A stretch of DNA of 64,000 bases from Nematostella vectensis (Eukaryota; Cnidaria; Anthozoa; Actiniaria; Edwardsiidae): contig NC_064037.1 in the NCBI RefSeq assembly GCF_932526225.1, positions 16,244,601-16,308,600 on the forward strand, written 5' to 3'. The notes under the pieces were generated by a model. That model did not search any database, was not told the origin of the DNA, and saw nothing but the letters and a program-made list of their open reading frames with translations. The stretch's first letter is position 1. The number at the start of each line of letters is the position of its first letter. The translations under genes and the position numbers were made by a program. This document shows positions 10,901 to 20,245 of the stretch, one piece after another.

Positions 10901-12727
10901 AGCCGGCTCAGGAACCTCAAAGAGAAGACCCTCCGTTACAAGTTCCGCATGGTCCACATCCCTGGAGCAAGACACAAAGCTGCGGATGCCATCTCACGCC
11001 ACCCAACGGGCTCAACAACCCCTGAAATGATGACGCTGCCTGACGACATAGCTACCATCGATGCCTCCAACAGCCCTCACCCAGCCAACGCTGCCCTCGC
11101 AAGCCTTCGCACTAGGGAGCCACCAGAAGAATCCTGCTCCTACGGGATCGACAAAGAGCTGGTATCCTCAGCCACATCCACCCTCAACACCATGGCCGTT
11201 ACCTGGGAGACGGTGAAACTAGAAACCACCAGCGACCCAAATCTCCACTCCCTGACCGCCATCATTGAGTCCGGCTTCCCAGAAGCGCAGCACGACCTCG
11301 CCCCAGCACTCCAAGAATACCACAGATTCCGGCATGACCTCCACACCATCGATGGAGTCATCCTTTACAAGGATCGCATCGTCATTCCCCCAACCCTACG
11401 AGAGGTGATACTTAAAGCACTCCACTCTGCACACCAAGGCGTGACATCCATGACTGCCCGCGCCGAGTCATCAGTCTTTTGGCCAGGAATCACACCTGCC
11501 ATTGTCGCCTTACGGGAACGATGCTCCTACTGTAACCGCATAACACCTTCACAGCCAAGCGCCCCACCCTACCCACCAATACTGCCAGCCTACCCATTCC
11601 AATGCATCTGTGCTGACTTCTTCCACTACAAAGGCAGCACTTACCTGGTAGCAGTGGACAGATACTCTAACTGGCCAATCGTCGAAAAGGCTCGTGATGG
11701 CTCCGCCGGCCTAGTAGAATGTCTGAGGCGCACCTTCTGCACCTTTGGCATCCCTGATGAGTGCGCAAGTGACGGTGGACCAGAATTTGTCGCCAATCCT
11801 ACACAGCAGTTCCTCAAGGAGTGGGGAGTCCACCACCGCCTATCCTCAGTAGCGTTTCCCCACTCCAACAGTAGAGCTGAAATAGGAGTGAAAACCGTCA
11901 AGCGGCTCATCACCAACAACACCGGCCCACATGGTGAACTCAACACCAATGCCTTCCAACAAGCGATACTTCAATACCGCAACACCCCAGACCCAAGCAC
12001 CAAGCTGTCACCAGCACAATGCATATTCGGCAGACCAATCAAGGATTCAATCCCGATCCTCCCAGGGCACTATATTCCACACCCCACTTGGCGGGACACC
12101 CTTGCCCTCAGAGAAGAAGCTTTAAGGAACAGACACATGAGGGCAGCAGAGAGATGGTCACAACATACAAAGAGACTTCCCCCTCTTGCCATAGGACACC
12201 ACGTGAGGATCCAGAACCAGACAGGCCCCAATCCAACACGATGGGACAAGACAGGCATTGTCATTGAGGTACGGCAATTTGACCAATACGTTGTGCGTGT
12301 CGACGGCTCCGGAAGGATAACTCTCCGTAACCGGAAATTCCTACGGAAATACATCCCTGTCCAAGCACCACAGCCACCACGGATACTCAACGATGACCTC
12401 AAATTCATCAGCCGAGCAACCCAAGCAAGACCGAAAGAAAGCCTAACCAAACTCCCAAAAGGCACAGCAACAACAAGCCCCACTGGAATTTCCGTCGAAA
12501 CACCCACACGACCTAGCCCCCCGCTCACGAGAGACACTGGGCCAGGAACTGGGACAACAGGCAGTGATACACCAACCAGACCACCAGAAACTGAGCCAGG
12601 ATCAGCGGAAGCATCCGAACCAGTAAGCCCAGCCAAACCACCATCCAACCCCCCACTCGAGAAGAAGATACCCTTAGCCCTGAGGAGGCTACAGGACTAC
12701 AACAAGAAAGGACTACTTGAACAATGA
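7901..12727 (+). CDS. Gypsy Gag-Pol polyprotein (1608 residues)
   Basis: A single frame encodes all retrotransposon activities. At the N-terminus is a zinc-finger-like motif (CPFPGCEYE...H...H, residues 4-36). A retrotransposon Gag region follows, then two Cys/His knuckles around residues 268 and 297. The retropepsin motif ADTGCQS has its Asp at about 411. The reverse transcriptase has its first Asp at about 694 (FDCWNGYH) and the CIDDTLL box at 756-757. RNase H begins with TDWSKTG at about 904 and includes ADAISRHP. The integrase has an HHCC zinc domain near 1175-1205 and a DDE triad at about 1239, 1291 and 1327 (D-x35-E). A basic module and a Pro/Thr-rich tail follow; no chromodomain is visible. 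All catalytic residues are present, and gag and pol are fused without frameshift. Confidence 0.95.
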   Translation: MPKFKCPFPGCEYETEDVKDELAAVLISVHSNGTHITNQTPSTPNQTAKVEKVRRPTVSSAGTSEEWSYFMTRWQDYVEATKITGKDKTIQLLECCDEHLRKDLTRNAGGSLTNKSTAEVLEAIKKLAVREENAMVARVQLHNMRQDRDEPIRSFCARLRGQASVCKFLITCPGCNTEVNYTENILRDVVTRGLADEEIQLDLLGEKDQEMSLEDVLKFIEAKESGKRSAGRLLQTQGAEAIRSQYRNMKQSEHKNRKSSDQHGTGTCNYCGKQGHGVKAPPKIRKQECPAYGTTCQLCGRANHVAIMCQNKDKPLGQSPHHVTDAGKHTENAVFDALCSVNSSSDDHAIHGISLDHHLYDNLSNRWIRSASQPQPYISLTATIQPDDYTALGFHPVTNKPKSAQLPAMADTGCQSCLASLSVIRRFGLNEADLIPVTTRMHAANGTGIPILGAVILRLTGNNQPGLEAKTRQIVYVTNESDRLFLSREACKDLGIISESFPTVGESLYHPTSDSAAISSNKGSTMDTPDNSCTCPRRQMPPPKPTEPPFPATEDNRANLQEWLLDYYKSSTFNTCEHQQLPLMDGIPMRLMVDPEAEPVAHHTPIPVPLHWQEEVKAGLDQDVALGVLEPVPVGEPVTWCQRMVVCAKKNGKPRRTVDFQSLNLHATRETHHTQSPFHQARSIPYNTKKTVFDCWNGYHSVPLHQDDRHLTTFITPWGRYRYKTAPQGYIASGDGYSRRFDEIVSHVPNKTKCIDDTLLWADDINSSFHQAVNWLDLCGRHGITLNPDKFVFAADTVEFAGFEITRNSVRPCQKYLDAIRKFPTPVNVTDMRSWFGLINQVSYAFAATERMLPFRASLKPGTQFTWTKELDQLFEESKSIIIREIEDGVRIFDKSKPTCLATDWSKTGIGFWLLQKHCKCPSTAPFCCRSGWKVTLVGSRFTHAAESRYAPIEGEALAVADALDKARFFVLGCSNLIVAVDHKPLLKVFGDRSLDEIPNSRLRNLKEKTLRYKFRMVHIPGARHKAADAISRHPTGSTTPEMMTLPDDIATIDASNSPHPANAALASLRTREPPEESCSYGIDKELVSSATSTLNTMAVTWETVKLETTSDPNLHSLTAIIESGFPEAQHDLAPALQEYHRFRHDLHTIDGVILYKDRIVIPPTLREVILKALHSAHQGVTSMTARAESSVFWPGITPAIVALRERCSYCNRITPSQPSAPPYPPILPAYPFQCICADFFHYKGSTYLVAVDRYSNWPIVEKARDGSAGLVECLRRTFCTFGIPDECASDGGPEFVANPTQQFLKEWGVHHRLSSVAFPHSNSRAEIGVKTVKRLITNNTGPHGELNTNAFQQAILQYRNTPDPSTKLSPAQCIFGRPIKDSIPILPGHYIPHPTWRDTLALREEALRNRHMRAAERWSQHTKRLPPLAIGHHVRIQNQTGPNPTRWDKTGIVIEVRQFDQYVVRVDGSGRITLRNRKFLRKYIPVQAPQPPRILNDDLKFISRATQARPKESLTKLPKGTATTSPTGISVETPTRPSPPLTRDTGPGTGTTGSDTPTRPPETEPGSAEASEPVSPAKPPSNPPLEKKIPLALRRLQDYNKKGLLEQ

Positions 12728-12818
12728 ACACAAACATTAGTCAAAAGGACACATTGTTATATTGTTATGTTATATATCAGTATTTATCATCCCCACCATG
12801 CAGGAACACTAAATACTT

Positions 12819-12827
12819 GGGGGGAGA
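12819..12827 (+). promoter_or_regulatory. Polypurine tract of the Gypsy element
   Basis: GGGGGGAGA directly abuts the 3' LTR, the expected primer position for plus-strand synthesis. Confidence 0.85.
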
Positions 12828-12959
12828 TAGAGCATTGTTTGGAGTCCCTGTGGAAGGACTGGGACTAGCCCGGTCAGAACTCATTGTAGTTCTTTATCAT
12901 TCCGTTCGTTCATGTAATAAAACATCATTGCAAACAGGAAAAAGAAGCACTCTTATCTA
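12828..12959 (+). repeat. 3' LTR (132 bp)
   Basis: No mismatch to the 5' LTR. It is followed by CTGTA (12960-12964), the right-hand target duplication, after which the YqaJ gene resumes. Confidence 0.95.
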
Positions 12960-14156
12960 CTGTATGAAAGTAAAAATACCAAAGACTTGAACGGTGAACA
13001 GGATATGACTCCAAAACTCGCTTGCACATCATCTCGTCAACTCTGGCACAAAGTTGGAAGAAGTGAAAATATTCATCCACAGCCTGTTATGGACTTGTTA
13101 ATTAAGAAAAGTTAATGATTCCACAGCAAGCACTACTGCTTCTAAAAAACCTTATCGACTTAGTTGTTTAATTTATGAAGCTAGGAACAATATTGACACT
13201 CAAAAAGCTGATGAAATTCAATTGAAGGCAGACTTAATGAAAATTAATCCTAATATGGCTTTAGCACAGATACTGTCCCCTACAGATGTCTTAGAATATG
13301 TTGACACAAAGTTTGGTAGAAGTCCAAAAGGGCCTTATGCCAGTTATCAACTCACTTTCACAGAGTCTAATTTTTCTGTTTTTTGTGACAATGATTCTGT
13401 GCCTAGAATTGCAATCACTTCAACTGCACAGAGACAGTACCCACACTTCCCACTTCAGAATTCTCAAGACTTTGACATCCCAGAAAATGTCAAAGAACAA
13501 GAAAGTGTAGATGAAATTAGGCTCAACAACATTAAGAGGAAAACTCAAAATCAGTCACATTCTGAAATGTGGAAAAATGAGAGAATGTTCAGACTGACTG
13601 CATCCAATTTTGATAGAGTTTGTGTTCGGCAAAAGCAGCATGAAAGTCTTGCTGATTCTCTTTTGAATCCATCTTCTTCTGCCTCTAGATCTAGGCACTG
13701 CCAACATGGTCAGACTTATGAAGCAATAGCTTTAAGACAGTATGAAAAATATGTGTTTTCAACAAGAAGACCTGTTAAAATGTTCAAGTCAGGTTTGGTA
13801 GTTACAGTAGTCTTGAAGCACCTTTTATCGGAGCCTCAGCTGATGGCAAAGTTATTGACATTGGCTGTGAGAAACCCTATGGTCTTGTGGAGATTAAATG
13901 TCCTGAAACAAAGTTCCATGTAACTCCCTTAGATGCTTGCTCTGATCGAGGTTTCTACCTTGAAAATGTAAATGGTAAACCTAAACTGAAGAAAAAGCAT
14001 TGCTACTACTATCAAGTGCAGGAACAGATGGGCGTCACTAAAGCTGAGTGGTGTGATTTTGTTGTGTACACTTCTGTAGGAATGAGTATTGAACGAATTA
14101 AGTTGGACAGACATTTTTGGGACACAATGGCATGCAAACTAGAGGTTTTATTTTGA

Positions 14157-14970
14157 TCATTATATGAAAAATGCTGCTGTCAAGTATCAAAATGCCAGGA
14201 ATATCATATGAAACTTGACATACTAGAAGAAGTGATAAGCTATTAAAAATGAGTGACATGATATTCCAATTTTTTTAATATTATTATTTAATAATTAATT
14301 TTTTAAACAATAACATACAAGACTTTTTTCTGATTCTTGTAAAATTTTAATTGACTGAAATAAATTGATGATGATTAAATAAATCAATATTGACTTACTA
14401 TACTATTTAAAATCTCAGTATGTACAAAGTGTCCTGTGTTATGATTTGCAGTGTTCATCAAATTTCAAGTAATAGAGAACTCAGACCACACAAACCCTGA
14501 AATTAGTTTTTAATAGTGTTGAGCTAATATTGTCATACAGTAGTTCATGTTTTATAAACAAGTATAACAATCATTTTTGTTTCTTGAACTTTTTGAACTT
14601 GAAACAATATCAATAATTGTATTAGGAATCAAACAGAACATTTTTTTTTCATTTTTTCACTGAGCTAAAATATACATTGCATTCTGAAAAAAAGAAAAGA
14701 AAAATAAAAGAACAGCTAGTTTGAAGTAGATTTTCACCATCAGTACAAGAGATTTCCAGTCTGCTGCAGTTTTTAAATTAATTTTGAAAATTTTGGATGT
14801 ACATGTTTTTTACAAAGATTGTTGATAATAAATATTATAACATGACTTTTGTCACACACAACATTTGTGTCCTTTGCTTGCAGCTTAACACTGCTTGTTC
14901 TGCTTTTGAGCTTAAGTTGTTTTATTTGTCACACATGAACAGTATAACAACAAATGGTAGGTTATTGCTC
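14157..14970. other. AT-rich spacer between the two convergent transposon genes
   Basis: Lies between the stop of the YqaJ gene (14156) and the stop of the convergent transposase gene (14973). It has AATAAA-type sequences on both strands and no coding potential, and presumably holds both 3' untranslated regions. Confidence 0.5.
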
Positions 14971-14972
14971 TA

Positions 14973-16517
14973 TTACGCTGATATAAGAGGGTCTTGTGCA
15001 TTACAAAGAAAGGCAGACACTGCCCACATTTGGTTTGCTACTCCAATAAGGCTGAGAGGGAAGTCTCCTTGCCAGATTCTAAAGTTTTTAATTTTATTGA
15101 TCGCACGTTCAACATGGATTCTAACACTTGCAATTCTTTGTGTCTCAATGACTTCATCTGGGGTCATCTGTGCATTGTTTCCAAGAAATGGAGGGTAGTT
15201 TACTTTAACTCCTAAGGGCAAAAGATCCTCAATGGTAAACCCCTTGTCAGCCATTATCACATCACCATTCTCAAAGGATTGCTTTAGCAGGCCACTTCTT
15301 AGTACTATTTCTCTGTCAGATATGTTCTCTGTGTATAGTTCACTAATGAAAGTAATAGCACCACTAGGTGCAATTCAAATCATTCCTTTCAGAGTTTGAT
15401 GGTTTTTGTATGCACTGAAAAGTTCAGAGTTTACTAACAAACTGCTTGGTATTTCACATCTTATTTCAGTGCAATCAATTATGATTCTAGTGTTGGAATA
15501 GTAAGCTTTAAATGCTTCTGGCATTGTTGACAACACTGTGTCTTTTGTAGGCCAGATATTTACTTGTCCACACTTTAAAAACATGTAGGATATCCATGAA
15601 ATAAATATGTGACTAATAGTTGACTGTGACAATCCAAATAAGTGTGCTAAATGTTGCTCCTTGGAGACCCTTCGCATTCTACACATAACCATGAAGAATT
15701 GATCAATTGGCTGAAGTTTTCTGCCTCGTCCTTTCTTTAGTACTAAACCATTTTCCTGTTCTTCATCATCTTCGTCATTTAAACTATCGTAGAATTCCGG
15801 AGGAACGTCTTGCTTGTTTGAGCAGTAGCGAAGATTTTCTCCTTTCTCTCCGGCGTTCAGAAATCCATTAATTGCCATGAATGTGGCAAAGTTTGGAAAA
15901 CCCGTGTAAAATGCAATATTTTCTTTAGATTGAAATTGATTCAATGTAAAAAGCAATGAATCGGAGTGGTCCAATTTGTTTTTGAGTTCTTTTAGTTGGT
16001 TTTCTTTCATTAATAGTTCGTGCTTAGAAAGCTTGAGTTCATCACAGTATGCTTGAGACTATCCTCAAGCTCAGCCACTTTTGCTTTGAGGCTAGACAGT
16101 TCTTCTTGTGAATTTTAAAGTTCAATAACTTCAGAATGTTCATGTTCAAAAGGTGTCGAAGTATAACTTGATGAAACAACATGATCGCTGCCATCTTTGT
16201 TAGTAGAGTACCTGTCTTTTGGTGGCTTCCTTGACTGCTGGCCATTAGACCAAGCAAAAATACTAGGCACAGCATCCTTATTTAACTTTGTGATTCCATT
16301 CAGTGTTATTTTAAAGTCGATGGGACGAAAATGTCGCGAACACACTTTAGTCCTTTCCTTGAGTTCAAAGTGTTTTTCCGGGTCTCTTCGAATGGCTGCT
16401 ATCCATTTCTTTCTCAATCCCTCTGATTTGGGAAAATTAAAAAAAAGAAACCTTCTCTTCTGATGCATTTTTGTATCCTTTAAATGTACACCGCAGTATG
16501 CAGCAATGTGAAGGCAT
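14973..16517 (-). pseudogene. THAP-DDE transposase of the ISL2EU-like element, broken
   Basis: Reading on the minus strand, the start at 16517 (MPSHCCILRC) opens a THAP zinc finger. Its C2CH and core residues are visible as C...C, W in RKKWIAAI and VCSRHF, and a P follows near 16270. A one-base length change in the T/A homopolymer near 16440 shifts the frame. A TAA near 16115 and a frameshift near 16045 fall in a coiled-coil segment (EELSSLKAKVAELEDSL). The DDE_4-type domain follows: Asp in IIDCTEI (about 15475), Asp in MADKGF (about 15255) and Glu in HVERAINK (about 15100). A nonsense codon at 15375 replaces a likely Gly. The combination matches cnidarian THAP-DDE transposases; the THAP domain presumably binds the terminal repeats. 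Confidence 0.88.
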
Positions 16518-16657
16518 TTTCTAATTTTAAAGTCGTCTTTTTTTGTGTGAAAGCTAAAGAACAGCTATGGAGTAGTTAATAACATGGCTGACATGCCTTG
16601 TTTTGATGAATCTCGCTACCAGTCCTAACTCAACCAGGCCTAAATGCATAGCGTGTA

Positions 16658-16850
16658 TAATGCTGCTAAAACGATTATTATCTTTTCACTTTATTTGATC
16701 TTTTTTATTTTGCCTTTTTATCTTTTTTTTACATAGTTGATTAATTAATTAATCTATTTACTTAATTTATTTATTTATCAATTTATTTTTTTATTTTTTT
16801 TATCTAGTTAATTATCTATTATCTAGCTATAGAAGAGGGAGAGGAACTAT
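16658..16850. other. AT-rich low-complexity flank
   Basis: T-rich sequence with ATTA and ATTT runs just outside the right transposon end; no feature is supported. Confidence 0.5.
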
Positions 16851-17400
16851 GGAGCAAGTATTTATACTGAGAAACATCATGAGAGTTTGTGGGTAATTTG
16901 TCCATCGTGAGAGTTTGTGGGTAATTATGGAAAAGTATGGAGTTCCAGAGAAGATTATACGCATTGTGAGGCTGTTTTATGAAGATTTCCAGTGTGCGGT
17001 CGAAGATCAGGGTGAAACAGGAGAATGGTTCAACATAAAGAGGGGGTAAAGCAAGGCTGCAATATGTCGGGCTTTATGTTTCTATTGGTCATGGACTGGA
17101 TATTGCGAAGGTCAGTTGGAAAAGGAGAAAATGGAATACGATGGAAATTTACATATAAACTGGACGATCTAGACTTTGCGGACGACATAGCATTGCTTTC
17201 CTCAACAAAACACCATATTCAGGAGAAGACAGCAAAGCTGGACGGCGAGGCTAGGCGAGCGGGGTTGAAAATAAACTTAGAGAAGACAAAGATGCTAAGG
17301 ATAAATGCCAAACAGCATGGAAATATTGTGATCAATGGAAAAGAAATCGAAGACGTCAGCGAGTTTACGTACCTACAATCCTCAACAAAAGTAAGTGGGG
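16850..17400 (+). mobile_element. Non-LTR retrotransposon RT fragment
   Basis: The + strand encodes a LINE reverse transcriptase segment. MEKYGVPEKIIRIVRLFYEDFQ begins near 16929. GVKQGCNMSGFMFLLVMDWILR is at about 17040-17105. LDFADDIALLSS, the catalytic box, is at about 17170-17205. GLKINLEKTKMLRIN and EDVSEFTYL follow at about 17265-17375. The G-V-K-Q-G-C and F-A-D-D-I boxes identify the palm. The copy is truncated at both ends and has a stop near 17046, so it is dead. Confidence 0.88.
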
Positions 17401-17489
17401 CACTTCCCATACGAACAACCGCCAACCCTCTCTCTCCCCCCGATTAATATTGGTTGGAGGCGATTTTACAGCTCAAAACACAAGCAGTA

Positions 17490-17965
17490 GCAAGGTGATC
17501 ATTTGCCCTCCAACATTGAGGAAGGGGGAGCCAGTTTTTAAACAAATCCATCTTTTTGCGTGTAAATCCTTTTTCTGTGGTACAGGAAATACTTTTAGCT
17601 CGAAAACCGATTGAGAAGGGCAAAGCGTCAAAAAGCAAAGTTGCGTTTTGGGAGAAGTTTATACTCACGTGGTCTTTAGCTTCAATGAAGTTGAGTCCAT
17701 CGACCTTTCTACGAGCCAATTCTTGAACAAATCCATCTTTATGCGTATTAATCTTTTTACTGTGGTAAAGGAAAGACTTTTAGCTCGAAAACCGATTGAG
17801 AAGGGCAAAGCGTCAAAGAGCAAAGTGTTTTCGGGGAACTTATACTCACGTGGTCTTTAGCTTCAAAGAAGTTAAGTTCAACAACCTCTCTACGGCTACT
17901 CGTTAGCACTTCCATACTTTTACGTGAAAAGCTCTTCTCAAGCTCAAAATTATTTTTCTGTGGTA
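17490..17965 (-). repeat. Tandem repeat (~190 bp, about 2.5 copies) containing an exon-like module
   Basis: Copies begin near 17536, 17727 and 17908 on the + strand (compare CAAATCCATCTTTTTGCGTG with CAAATCCATCTTTATGCG). On the minus strand each full copy runs from an acceptor-like ...TACCACAG to a donor-like CAC|GTGAGTATA. Between these it is open, encoding HKDGFVQELARRKVDGLNF then IEAKDH in one copy and REVVELNFFEAKDH in another. The third copy is degenerate. This looks like a duplicated exon of an unknown gene, or part of a mobile element. No other exon of such a gene was confirmed. Confidence 0.55.
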
Positions 17966-18364
17966 CAAGAAAAAATTTTTAAAGCGATTGTGATTCACGT
18001 TTCGCTCCACGAGCCTCAAGTCCTTCACAAAAATGGCGGGTGCTTCAATGTCGGTACCAGTCTTGGTACGAGGCTGATTGGGAGCACAGGCTTCCCAACA
18101 AATGAATGACCGAGGAAAAAAGACCATTCTATTCTTTTTCACTGCGTTCAGCCGAATAGAAAATATTTATTACTGGGATACCTGTGGTAGCCCAGTCATA
18201 AAATGCAACTGTTTTTTTTCTGTCGTCTCGCAATTTGCACAAGGCCTTTTGCAGCTAGAGGTCACGTGCTTAGAAACCCCATAGCAACGCCATGCTGGAC
18301 TGCAAGCATTCCAGTAAACAAAAGGTCCAGAGGGGACACGCACGTGTGGTTTCAAACAGTTCTT

Positions 18365-18537
18365 AGAGCTTTATAAAAGATTAATTCCCTCTGTTATCTG
18401 CCGTTCTTGGTTATAACCTTCGTGAACTATAGTTTTGGGGTTCATTTAGGCTGAAGTGCGGATTTTAACTGCCGTTTTGGACTTTTTTTTTTTACGGCCG
18501 ACGCTTACCGCCACGGACAAAATGGCGGCCAGTCAAG
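18365..18537 (+). promoter_or_regulatory. Candidate promoter and first coding exon (MAASQ)
   Basis: A TATA-like TTTATAAAAG at about 18370 is followed about 150 bp later by ACAAAATGGCGGCCAGTCAAG and GTATATG, a possible 5' splice site. The open stretch encodes only MAASQ plus one base. The ATGGCGG context is common at real animal start codons and overlaps a YY1-type site. No downstream exon could be linked, so this is tentative. Confidence 0.25.
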
Positions 18538-18539
18538 GT

Positions 18540-20240
18540 ATATGTAAATAAAAAAAACACCTATAAAGCTTGTTTTATTGCGTGTAATGATCGGAAATTA
18601 CTGCAATGTACTCTTCATATAATCTAAAAAGATTTATACAAGTTTCAAGATCTTTACAACCCGATAAGGGAACAAATTTTGTGCATTAAGAGATAGTATA
18701 CTCACGTTACATAAAGCGAAGCGTCTCTATCACTTTATCTCTCTTACTCTTTCCCCCACCTGAAGAGATGATGCTTTTACCTTTCTTGCCCCAATCAGTG
18801 TTGTGATATGGCATTTACAATAAAAAACAAGATTATAAATTTTTTTATTATATCCAAAGTCGGCAGTAAAATCTTTGTCATACATGTCACACAAACAAGT
18901 TGCAGATCTCAGGTATCCCAGTCAACCCTGCGCGCAGGGTCTAGTTGTCTATAAAATGAAATAAGAGAGAAAACATGTAGGGGGATAGCCATCCAGCTGG
19001 TTTAGTTTATTGAATAATAACAGTAATATCAGTATAGGCGGTTAATTAGTAAATAAACCCCTTCTGGCGGCTGGGATATCGGTGGATAATGTCCAAGAAT
19101 GAGAAATGGTCCGAAAAATAAACAGTTGGCCGAGAAGCGAAGCTTCCAATATTAGCAGAACAATAAGAAAACAGTCTAGGCGTAAATCCATCAGTTGAAA
19201 TGCATTACTAAATATAATTGGCAAAAATATAATATCGATCTAAGGACACAACTAGTTCAGTGAGCTGGAAGGTGTCAAGTGAAAAACATGACGCCAAAAA
19301 CTGCATAATAAGTACATACTAAAGTCATGTGACCGAAAAGAAAACAAAAGAAACAACAACAATCTCATTAATACTGAAAATAAATTCATTTTCCTGGCAG
19401 ACTTTTTGTGACATTTGCCAGGGCTGCGAAATACCACCCAAAACAGCGCATTGTATTAAAAGTATATAATGACAGGGGACAGTTTTTCCCCTCTTGGCAA
19501 ATAGCAACAAAATCCAGTGAAAATTTAATTGAAAGATCACTCAAATGTTTTGTCAAAATTCTGAAAAACGGTTAATAACTAGAAAGAAAAGTTACTTTTC
19601 ATGTCTGGTGTATTGTGTACTGTATACAACATGGGTTTATATGTCGTGTTCAGCATTGACAAATAGAAATCATAACAAATATCTCATTTTTGTGTGCGTA
19701 CGCGTCTAATAATGCACAGATGATGTCACAGGGTGTCATGAACAAAAAAAGTACGCAACGAGATGCCGACGCACAATGCAACAATTAAAATGTTTTCTTA
19801 ATTTACAATTTAGTTTCATGGGAGCGAACACATGATTCCTTGACCAATCAGAGCGCGGGATTTACAAGTGTTGTTGTTGTATCGTTGCACCCACGGTGCT
19901 TCATGGGTATCAAATAAATAATAAAATAAAAGTAAATAAAAACACAGGCATTGCCAGTGATTGCGCACTGCATTGAAATAATCTAATGATAGGGGAAAAT
20001 TATCCCTGGCACTTACTAATATAATTTCCCAAAATATCGTTATATCAATGGTTTCAATACAATATTTTGATAAAATTTATTCCTTTCCATATCGTTATCA
20101 GGCGCGTACACAGGTGGGTGCGCAGGATGCACATGCACCCCTCTTGGCGCCAAAATATGCTCTTCCCATATAGCACCTATGACTGCACCCTCCCTCCCCT
20201 GAGTCAATCCTGTGTACGCGCCTGGTTATGGCAAATGAAC
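18540..20240. other. Mostly unassigned intergenic sequence
   Basis: One short minus-strand stretch at about 18715-18830 is open and ends in a stop just before a donor-like GTGAGTATA. It encodes GKKGKSIISSGGGKSKRDK and then VIETLRFM, but its identity is unknown. The rest is AT-rich without recognisable coding or RNA features. Confidence 0.35.
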
Positions 20241-20245
20241 CAAGA

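Larger units (their letters stand above)
7586..12959 (+). mobile_element. Intact, young Gypsy (Ty3-type) LTR retrotransposon
   Basis: The 5,374-bp element has identical direct LTRs (7586-7717 and 12828-12959) and a 5-bp target duplication. A predicted self-priming site directly follows the 5' LTR, a polypurine tract precedes the 3' LTR, and one uninterrupted gag-pol frame lies between. Identical LTRs and an open frame indicate a very recent insertion that may still be competent. At 132 bp the LTRs are unusually short for Gypsy elements. They carry TAGA...TCTA termini rather than the canonical TG...CA. Confidence 0.95.
6652..14156 (+). pseudogene. Transposon-encoded SAP/SWIM/YqaJ nuclease, broken and interrupted by Gypsy
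   Basis: Exon 1 starts at 6652 (MNLSEDDIPGAAL) and encodes a SAP-like helix pair (LAQLKVDELRFWLRCRGD). It has a one-base deletion near 6772 and a donor GTAAGT at 6803. Exon 2 begins about 7060. Around 7490-7555 there is a SWIM-like zinc finger region (SSCVAGQVGFCNHTLALM); its first Cys may be lost. The gene is split by the Gypsy at 7585 and resumes at 12965 in the same frame. The YqaJ PD-(D/E)xK nuclease follows at about 13550-14130, with GASADG (catalytic Asp), LVEIKCP (ExK) and YYYQVQEQMG (Gln). Further breaks are a frameshift/stop near 7258, a stop at about 13112 and a frameshift near 13800. YqaJ-type proteins are lambda-exonuclease-like; here a role in transposition is inferred. Confidence 0.8.
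6503..16655. mobile_element. ISL2EU-like DNA transposon (10.15 kb including a nested Gypsy)
   Basis: Terminal inverted repeats of about 60 bp are visible. The left end (6503-6562) begins CACGCTATGCATAAAGGC, and the right end (16596-16655) read in reverse begins CACGCTATGCATTTAGGC, with matching blocks throughout. Both ends are flanked by TA (6501-6502 and 16656-16657), a 2-bp target duplication. The element holds two convergent genes: SAP/SWIM/YqaJ nuclease (+) and THAP-DDE transposase (-). From family knowledge, this gene pair is what Repbase describes for ISL2EU/IS4EU elements, relatives of PIF/Harbinger. Without the 5.4-kb Gypsy insertion the element would be about 4.8 kb. Both genes carry lesions, so this copy is not autonomous. 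Confidence 0.85.

Noticed and set aside
12070-12648. 192-codon minus-strand frame across the Gypsy integrase tail
   Set aside because: Shadow of the gag-pol frame in a Pro/Thr-rich region; no motif.
7586-12959. Endogenous retrovirus
   Set aside because: No envelope-like frame follows pol; the stop at 12727 is about 100 bp before the 3' LTR, so it is a retrotransposon.
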